Source: an uncultured Subdoligranulum sp. (lineage in GTDB: Bacteria; Bacillota; Clostridia; Christensenellales; CAG-314). From it: a stretch of DNA of 64,000 nt. Position numbers and translations under genes: made by a program. The stretch is taken from assembly GCA_902496185.1 (NCBI GenBank), contig CABUZX010000001.1, positions 1 to 64,000 of the forward strand. The letters are read 5' to 3'. Shown here piece by piece: positions 59,444 through 64,000 of the stretch. Below the pieces are notes generated by a model. The model was not told where the DNA came from, made no database searches, and was given only the letters and a program-made list of their open reading frames with translations. Position 1 is the stretch's first letter, and the number at the start of each line of letters is the position of its first letter.

Positions 59444-60115
59444 TTATGGCGTTAAATCATACTCCTCTCCAAAAATACTCCCTGCCGCAAGATAAGTGTC
59501 AGGAACTTTACCTATTAAAATACTTTCTGAAACTAAAACAGGCGTGCTAATTTTAACAATAGATTGAGAGGTAGGCAAAACTATTGATATTGAAGCCACC
59601 ACGTCAAGATAAATTTTATGTCGAGTTTGATTTATTCCTGCGGACTCAAATTCGGATACGAATTGACATTTTACCGAGCCCAAAGGTAATACTTTTATCG
59701 TTACTTTAAAACCTTTTCCTGCAAGCAACGGACTGCCTGATAAAGTACCTATGGGAATTTTGATATCTTGTTCGCCCATCTTTTCTATATAAGTTTCGGT
59801 AGATTGCGCCATGTCTCGTGCAAGTTTGTTTATTACTATGCTGTTTGCTTGAATAAGCGTTATATCGCCTTGATCATTTTTTATAATCGTTATCAAGTCA
59901 CCATAACTAAGTGGTTCAAGCATTACGTCAAAAATTGCGTTATTTACTGCGGAAGTTGTTAAAGATTTTATTTTTGCTTCCGAAAAAGCAACTATAGTTG
60001 GCGAAACGGAATTAAGCAAATATATTGCAACCAACAAAATAATTACAAAAATCAATAAAATCACAAAGGTTTTTTTTATTTTTTTTGACGTTTGTTTTTT
60101 TTGAAATTTAAACAT
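59444..60115 (-). CDS. yunB: Sporulation protein YunB
   Basis: A 223-residue protein with one N-terminal membrane helix (about 14-36) and an extracytoplasmic beta-rich domain. The family segments VNNAIFDVM, NSIVINKLARDMAQ, IPIGTLSGSPLLAGKG and SEFESAGINQTRHKIYLDV match YunB. In B. subtilis it is made in the mother cell under sigma-E and is needed for normal spore formation; its biochemical role is unknown. AAAGGGG precedes the ATG. It lies 55 bp behind spoVAE, in the same orientation, without a terminator between them. Confidence 0.9.
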   Translation of the reverse strand: MFKFQKKQTSKKIKKTFVILLIFVIILLVAIYLLNSVSPTIVAFSEAKIKSLTTSAVNNAIFDVMLEPLSYGDLITIIKNDQGDITLIQANSIVINKLARDMAQSTETYIEKMGEQDIKIPIGTLSGSPLLAGKGFKVTIKVLPLGSVKCQFVSEFESAGINQTRHKIYLDVVASISIVLPTSQSIVKISTPVLVSESILIGKVPDTYLAAGSIFGEEYDLTP

Positions 60116-60170
60116 TTTTGCCCCTTTTGTATTATATTTGCAAAACAGCCAAAAAGTGCAAAATTGTTTA

Positions 60171-60545
60171 TTAAATTTCTTTTGTTCTCGGTTTAAAGAT
60201 AACTGCTACAAGATATCCAAAAAATATTGCGGTAGTAATACCTGTTGCGCAGGCTTCCAAACCTCCGGTAAAAGCTCCAAATATTCCCTTAATTTTTGTT
60301 GCTTCTACCGCGCCTTTAACTAAAGCGCATCCAAATCCGCTTATTGGCACGCTTGCTCCGGCTCCTGCCCATTCTATCAAGGGTTGATAAAGTCCAAAAC
60401 CTTGCAAAACTGCGCCTAAAATTAAAAATATTACTAAAATTCTACCATTAGTCAAATGAGTGAAATCAATAATAATTTGACCAATAAGACAAATTCCGCC
60501 CCCTACCAAAAATGCTTTTATAAACATCCATAAATTTTCATTCAT
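60171..60545 (-). CDS. spoVAE: Stage V sporulation protein AE
   Basis: A 124-residue membrane protein with about four helices, of the SpoVAE (SpoVAEb) type and related in sequence to SpoVAC (both have the GGGICLIGQ-like first-helix motif and the AGAGASVPISGFG signature). The SpoVA proteins form the inner-membrane route by which dipicolinic acid enters the forespore and leaves at germination. AAGGAG 7 nt before the ATG at 60545 decides the start. It overlaps spoVAD by 8 nt. Confidence 0.93.
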   Translation of the reverse strand: MNENLWMFIKAFLVGGGICLIGQIIIDFTHLTNGRILVIFLILGAVLQGFGLYQPLIEWAGAGASVPISGFGCALVKGAVEATKIKGIFGAFTGGLEACATGITTAIFFGYLVAVIFKPRTKEI

Positions 60546-61596
60546 AATCGTTCTCCTTATTGGTTTCAAAATCATTGTTTGCGGTTATTTCTACAAGATG
60601 AGCAATTGCAGCTATACTCTCCCCCTGAAAGGCAGTAGTTGGGCTCATTAATGCTCCTGTACCGATCAAAAGACAATTTTTCATTTTGCCCGTACGTAAA
60701 TTGTCAAGAATTATGCTGTTTGTCAAAATTGCGCTACACCCTGCTCCGCTTCCACCTTGGTAAGTTTTTTGTTTTTCAAAGTATAACGAAGCACCGCAAT
60801 CAGCATAATTTTTTGTAATATCGTATCCTTCCTGCGCCATTAGATCTATCAAAATTTCCTTTCCAAGTTTACCTAAGTCGCCGGTAAGGATTAAATCATA
60901 ATTTTCAGGCGTGGTATTAGTATCCGCAAAAAACTGACGCAATGTATCGCAAGCGGCTGGAGCCATCGCAGCGCCCATATTATTTACGTCTTTAATACCA
61001 AAGTCAATAACTCTACCTGCTGTGGCGGAAGTTATTTTTGGAGAATATTTATTTAAATCTCTATCCGTCAATAACGTAGCCCCTACTCCCGTACAAGTCC
61101 ATTGAGTCATGGGCGATCTCAATACTCCAAGTTCTAACGGATATCTATATTGACGTTCTGCTGAGGAAAAATGACTTCCGCTTATACATACGACGTTTTT
61201 ATAATATTTATCTACCATTGCAGAACCTATGATTAAGCTTTCGGCGTATGTTCCACACGCATTGTACAAACCCAAAAAGGAAGCAGAACTTTTTCTTGCG
61301 CTGTAAGAGGCTGAAATTATCTGATTAAGCAAGTCTCCGCCTAATATGGCGTCAACTTCTATCGGTAAAAGCTTTGATTTTGCCATTACTCCGTCTATTG
61401 CTGTTTCAAACATTTTTCGCTCTGCCATTTCAAAAGATTTTTGGTCGAATTTATCGTTAATTAAAGCAAAATCAAATTTATCCCCAAGTTTGCCTTTGAG
61501 TTCCTTTGGACCTACTATCGAAAAACCTTCGGAAAAATAAACGTTGTCAAAATGAATTGTACGCGGACGCATACCTGTTTCTAAATTTTGTGTCAT
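60538..61596 (-). CDS. spoVAD: Stage V sporulation protein AD
   Basis: SpoVAD (352 residues) is a soluble thiolase-fold protein attached to the SpoVA complex that binds dipicolinic acid. The thiolase-like fold segments LGLYNACGTYAESLIIG, QWTCTGVGATLLT and SGAGCSAIL are visible. I start at ATG 61596, with GGGGG at 61606-61610; a GTG at 61602 overlaps the spoVAC stop. Between spoVAC and spoVAE, the usual clostridial order. Confidence 0.95.
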   Translation of the reverse strand: MTQNLETGMRPRTIHFDNVYFSEGFSIVGPKELKGKLGDKFDFALINDKFDQKSFEMAERKMFETAIDGVMAKSKLLPIEVDAILGGDLLNQIISASYSARKSSASFLGLYNACGTYAESLIIGSAMVDKYYKNVVCISGSHFSSAERQYRYPLELGVLRSPMTQWTCTGVGATLLTDRDLNKYSPKITSATAGRVIDFGIKDVNNMGAAMAPAACDTLRQFFADTNTTPENYDLILTGDLGKLGKEILIDLMAQEGYDITKNYADCGASLYFEKQKTYQGGSGAGCSAILTNSIILDNLRTGKMKNCLLIGTGALMSPTTAFQGESIAAIAHLVEITANNDFETNKENDYE

Positions 61597-61598
61597 TA

Positions 61599-62198
61599 TC
61601 ACATACCCCCAGTAAACAATAGCGTCAGCAAAGCAATAACGACGCTTATGGCAACGCCGTTTACAATGACTGGTCCAGCTATCAAAAACATTTTTGCTCC
61701 TAAACCGTATATCATACCTTCGGCTCTAAATTCTAAGGCAGGCGCTACGACGGCGTTAGAAAAACCCGTTATAGGTATGGTGCTTCCTGCGCCCGCAAAT
61801 CGCCCCAAAAGGTCATAAATTCCAAAGCCCGTAAATAATGCAGCAAGGGCGACCAGAGTTGACGAAGCCAAAACTGACGCCTCGTCTGAGGTAAATTTAA
61901 GAGCTTTATACATTTCTATAAATGCTTGTCCCAAAACACAAATCAATCCGCCTATCAAAAAAGCCCAAAACATATTTTTAAAGTGGCTTGATTTGGGAGA
62001 TTTTTCAAATACGTAGGACTTATAGTTGCTCTTATCTATTTTGTCAAACTTTAACGAGGCATCTTTATAGCCTTTTTCTTTGTTTTGAGAATAGATTAAA
62101 TCTTCTTTAGGAGATTGTTCTAAATTTTCTTCAGGTTTTAGATTTAATGATTTTTCTACTTTGCCAAGTTGGCTACTTTTGTTTTTATCTTGCTTCAT
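61599..62198 (-). CDS. spoVAC: Stage V sporulation protein AC, with N-terminal extension
   Basis: A 199-residue membrane protein of the SpoVA channel. The helical part (about residues 75-197, five helices) has MFWAFLIGGLICVLGQAF and AGAGSTIPITGFSNAVV. B. subtilis SpoVAC has about 150 residues and is thought to be a mechanosensitive dipicolinate channel. Here the hydrophilic N-terminus is about 50 residues longer, rich in Lys, Glu and Ser. AAGGATGG lies before the ATG. spoVAA and spoVAB are absent, as in many clostridia. Confidence 0.94.
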   Translation of the reverse strand: MKQDKNKSSQLGKVEKSLNLKPEENLEQSPKEDLIYSQNKEKGYKDASLKFDKIDKSNYKSYVFEKSPKSSHFKNMFWAFLIGGLICVLGQAFIEMYKALKFTSDEASVLASSTLVALAALFTGFGIYDLLGRFAGAGSTIPITGFSNAVVAPALEFRAEGMIYGLGAKMFLIAGPVIVNGVAISVVIALLTLLFTGGM

Positions 62199-62286
62199 TT
62201 CTTTCCATCCTTACAGTTTTTGTAGAAATATAAGATTCTCTATCGGTAGTATTTCTTTGCAAATCTTTTTCTAAAGGTTTTTTCAT
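62185..62286 (-). CDS. Candidate 33-residue protein at the head of the spoVA operon
   Basis: A short open frame with a good ribosome binding site (GAGAGG at 62295-62300, 8 nt before ATG 62286). It encodes a basic, polar peptide with no membrane helix, beginning MKKPLEKDLQRN, and overlaps the spoVAC start by 14 nt, which would couple the two. I do not recognise a family. The start site, the spacing and the coupling favour a real gene, but a chance frame cannot be excluded at this length. Confidence 0.4.
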   Translation of the reverse strand: MKKPLEKDLQRNTTDRESYISTKTVRMERNEAR

Positions 62287-62305
62287 AATAAATACCTCTC
62301 GAATT

Positions 62306-62334
62306 TAATTTTGCCAATCTAAAAAAAAGTAAAC
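62306..62334 (-). promoter_or_regulatory. Candidate sigma-F/sigma-G promoter of the spoVA operon
   Basis: On the minus strand GGCAAAATTA (62306-62315) fits the B. subtilis sigma-F -10 consensus GGNNANAHTR fully, and GTTTA (62330-62334) fits GYATA at four of five bases with a 14-bp spacer. A forespore promoter is expected for spoVA. Confidence 0.5.
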
Positions 62335-62359
62335 GCCAAAACTTAATGTTTTAGCGTTT
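62321..62359 (-). terminator. Terminator after sigF
   Basis: AACGCTAAAAC/GTTTTGGCGTT stem on the minus strand (62348-62358 with 62332-62342, one G-U pair) followed by a T run (62321-62328). It separates the spoIIA and spoVA operons. Confidence 0.75.
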
Positions 62360-62379
62360 TATAAAAATATTTTACATTA

Positions 62380-63126
62380 TTATTCAGGATTAAATTTTTG
62401 ACGAATTTTTTTAATTATTTTGTTTTCTAATCTCGATACTTGTACTTGAGAAACTCCCAATAAATTCGCTATATCTCCTTGAGTGTAATCTCTAAAATAT
62501 CTTAGAATTATTATTTTCTTTTCTTTAGTGGATAAATCTTTAATAATGGTTTTTAATATTACTCTGTTTATTAAATCCTCTTCCTTATGGTCTGAAGGAA
62601 TTTTATCCATAAGGCAAAGTCCTTTTTCATCCGAGTTGTCAGATTTTTCAAAAAGGGAAACAGGCATTTTTGAACTATCCATAATAAAGATTATTTCACC
62701 TGTATCAAGTTGAAATTTTTCGGCAATTTCGTTTAACGTAGGTTCTGAATTATTTTGTTTTTTGTAGTCGTCAATAAAACGTGATATTTTCAATGAAGTA
62801 GTTTTAATGCTTCTGCTAACTTTGATGTATCCGTCGTCTCTAATAAACCGCTTAATTTCGCCGATTATCATGGGTACGGCATAAGTAGAAAAGCGTACTT
62901 CGTAATCGAGCGAAAAGTTATATACAGCTTTCAATAATCCCATACCGGCTATTTGCATCAAATCATTATATTCAACGCCTTTTCCTATATAGCGTTTCAC
63001 TATGCTTTTAATTAAAGGAGTATTTTCCGTTATGAGTTGTTCTTTGGCTGATTGGTCGCCATTTTGTGCAAGCCCGATAAGACGCATTGTGTTTTCGTGA
63101 TCATATTCCATCTTGTTGTTCGTCAT
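62380..63126 (-). CDS. sigF: Forespore RNA polymerase sigma factor sigma-F
   Basis: Sigma-F starts forespore gene expression. Region 2 (NTPLIKSIVKRYI, VEYNDLMQIAGMGLLKAVYNFSLDYEVRFSTYAVPMIIGEIKRFIRDDG, shortened here to its pieces) and the region 4 helix-turn-helix (YTQGDIANLLGVSQVQVSRLE) are complete. Placement behind spoIIAB marks it as sigma-F rather than sigma-G. The start is uncertain: ATG 63126 is used, but ATG 63111 is equally possible and neither has a Shine-Dalgarno; the gene overlaps spoIIAB, so coupled translation is likely. Confidence 0.93.
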   Translation of the reverse strand: MTNNKMEYDHENTMRLIGLAQNGDQSAKEQLITENTPLIKSIVKRYIGKGVEYNDLMQIAGMGLLKAVYNFSLDYEVRFSTYAVPMIIGEIKRFIRDDGYIKVSRSIKTTSLKISRFIDDYKKQNNSEPTLNEIAEKFQLDTGEIIFIMDSSKMPVSLFEKSDNSDEKGLCLMDKIPSDHKEEDLINRVILKTIIKDLSTKEKKIIILRYFRDYTQGDIANLLGVSQVQVSRLENKIIKKIRQKFNPE

Positions 63127-63562
63127 CACCGTAACCAAAAATTTTTGTCATTTTGACTAACGTACCTTTACCTTCGGTACTACTCACTTTTAAGTTATCG
63201 GTAAACGCCTCCATAACAGTAAAGCCCATTCCGCTCCTTTCGCCTGTTTGACAGGTTGTAAAAAAGGTTTGCATAGCTTTGTTAACGTCGTTGATACCTA
63301 CGCCAAAATCTTCTATAGTCATTTCTACGGTTTTTTTATCGTCGAAAAGTTTTACATTGATAATAATTTTTCCTTCTTGTTTTTTTTGATAACCGTGTAC
63401 GATACAATTTGTTACCGCTTCGCTTATTGCTGTTTTGACGTCTCCGATTTCCTCAAGCGTTGGATTAAGTTGCGCGCAAAAAGCGGCAACTGCGCTACGC
63501 ACGAAACTTTCGTTTATTGATTTTGCATCCACCGTCATGCTAAATTCATTTATTGATTTCAT
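63101..63562 (-). CDS. spoIIAB: Anti-sigma-F factor and serine kinase SpoIIAB
   Basis: SpoIIAB (153 residues) holds sigma-F inactive and phosphorylates SpoIIAA. It is a GHKL-type ATPase with an N box in ISEAVTNCIVHGY, G1 in IEDFGVGI and G2 in GERSGMGFTVME. AAAGGAG 5 nt before ATG 63562 defines the start; the longer in-frame extension runs back into spoIIAA. Its end overlaps sigF. Confidence 0.96.
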   Translation of the reverse strand: MKSINEFSMTVDAKSINESFVRSAVAAFCAQLNPTLEEIGDVKTAISEAVTNCIVHGYQKKQEGKIIINVKLFDDKKTVEMTIEDFGVGINDVNKAMQTFFTTCQTGERSGMGFTVMEAFTDNLKVSSTEGKGTLVKMTKIFGYGDDEQQDGI

Positions 63563-63573
63563 TTTTGCTCCTT

Positions 63574-63882
63574 TCAACTGATTTTTGGAATAATACCGTA
63601 TATTCCTGCCATAGTAAATATTTTGTCTACCGCTCTGGAAGTGTTGGTAATAAAGGTTTTGCAACCAATATTTTTTGCGGTTTTGTATCTTCCGATAAAA
63701 ACACCAATACCCGTACTGTCAGTAAAGGATAACCTCTTTAAATCAAAAACGATTTCTTGAGGTTTGTTGTCCAAAATGACTTTATCAAGATATTCTTTTG
63801 TTTTTTCCGCGCAAAACTCATCCAACTCCCCAACAAGATCAAAAGTTATTTTAGAATTTTTTTGTGAATAATAAATTTCCAT
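63574..63882 (-). CDS. spoIIAA: Anti-sigma-F factor antagonist SpoIIAA
   Basis: SpoIIAA (102 residues) is a STAS-domain protein that binds SpoIIAB when dephosphorylated, freeing sigma-F. The phosphorylation-site motif FTDSTGIGVFIGRY places the acceptor serine at S56, the counterpart of B. subtilis S58; the following residue is Thr instead of Ser. The GAGG at about 63888-63891 precedes the ATG. First gene of the spoIIA operon; the 118 nt upstream to the window end are AT-rich, and I could not find a convincing sigma-H promoter there. Confidence 0.95.
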   Translation of the reverse strand: MEIYYSQKNSKITFDLVGELDEFCAEKTKEYLDKVILDNKPQEIVFDLKRLSFTDSTGIGVFIGRYKTAKNIGCKTFITNTSRAVDKIFTMAGIYGIIPKIS

Positions 63883-64000
63883 TTTTGCCTCGTCAATATA
63901 AAAATTTTAATATTTTAAAATTTGAAAATATTGACAAAAAAAATAATAACTTGCCTAAATATAAAATAAAAAACTTGACGTGTTTAAAATTAAGCTTTTG

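Noticed and set aside
60116..60170. Sigma-A or sigma-E promoter before yunB
   Set aside because: TTGCAC and TATAAT are 19 bp apart, and no clear sigma-E boxes are seen; too weak to annotate.
63574..63882. Loss of the phosphorylation site in SpoIIAA (DSTG instead of DSSG)
   Set aside because: The acceptor in B. subtilis is the first Ser after Asp (S58), which is kept here as S56.
63883..64000. Possible sigma-H promoter before spoIIAA
   Set aside because: The best candidate (around TTTAGGCAAG and GTCAAT on the minus strand) misses key consensus bases; not claimed.
1..64000. CRISPR arrays, insertion sequences or rRNA genes
   Set aside because: No spaced direct repeats, transposase or rRNA sequence was seen on either strand.

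Overview
The window is one dense, AT-rich stretch of a Bacillota chromosome, most likely from an endospore-forming member of class Clostridia. The evidence is a SCIFF peptide with its radical SAM maturase (a clostridial hallmark), the spoIIAA-spoIIAB-sigF and spoVAC-D-E operons, yunB, an endonuclease-type MutL without MutH, GAAC-N4-GTTC LexA-box syntax, a Phe T-box, and GGAGG ribosome binding sites. TGA is used as an ordinary stop. Gene order closely follows Bacillus subtilis blocks: infC-rpmI-rplT; ruvAB-queA-tgt-yajC; secDF-recJ-relA; rpsO-pnp-ylxY-mlpA; ftsK; pgsA-cinA-recA-rny; miaB-mutS-mutL-miaA; pheST-mutS2; spoIIA-spoVA. No phage, insertion sequence, CRISPR array or rRNA is visible. 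This is core genome.

Layout. 1-7.1 kb (+): translation genes (infC with an AUU start behind an attenuator-like hairpin, rpmI, rplT), a SpoU methyltransferase, yebC, the RuvABC resolvasome and queuosine genes queA-tgt. 7.1-12 kb (+): protein export (yajC, secD, secF) around a TIGR04086 membrane protein and the scfA-scfB peptide pair. 12-18.5 kb (+): recJ, relA/spoT, a metallo-hydrolase and hemZ. 18.6-32.5 kb (+): rpsO, pnp, ylxY, an M16 peptidase, ftsK/spoIIIE, rimO, pgsA, cinA, recA, rny. 32.6-33.2 kb (+): tRNA-Trp and rnhA. 33.3-38.1 kb: a large membrane-anchored PadR-type regulator (-), a YgjP-like metalloprotein, a tyrosine recombinase behind a LexA box, and lexA. 38.2-46.4 kb (-): miaB-mutS-mutL-miaA-PLP enzyme. 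46.5-48.7 kb (+): a class A penicillin-binding protein. 48.7-59.4 kb (-): a T-box-controlled run pheS-pheT-U32-mutS2-nifS-thiI. 59.4-64 kb (-): yunB, spoVAC-D-E and the spoIIA operon.

How the genes work together. DNA repair and recombination dominate (RuvABC, RecJ, RecA, LexA, MutS/MutL), with LexA likely controlling the adjacent recombinase. A second theme is RNA modification and decay (TrmH-family enzyme, QueA, Tgt, RimO, MiaA, MiaB, ThiI/NifS, PNPase, RNase Y). A third is forespore development (SpoIIAA/AB/sigma-F, SpoVA channel proteins, YunB, FtsK/SpoIIIE-type translocase).

The most unusual items are the PadR-type regulator fused through a long disordered linker to four membrane helices, with a palindrome at its own promoter; a SecD/SecF pair that lacks the conserved transmembrane aspartates; a CinA whose N-terminal domain is decayed; two long perfect hairpins before the recombinase gene and a related one inside the U32 gene; and a candidate 33-residue gene at the head of the spoVA operon. 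All calls come from reading the sequence and family knowledge; no database search was run.
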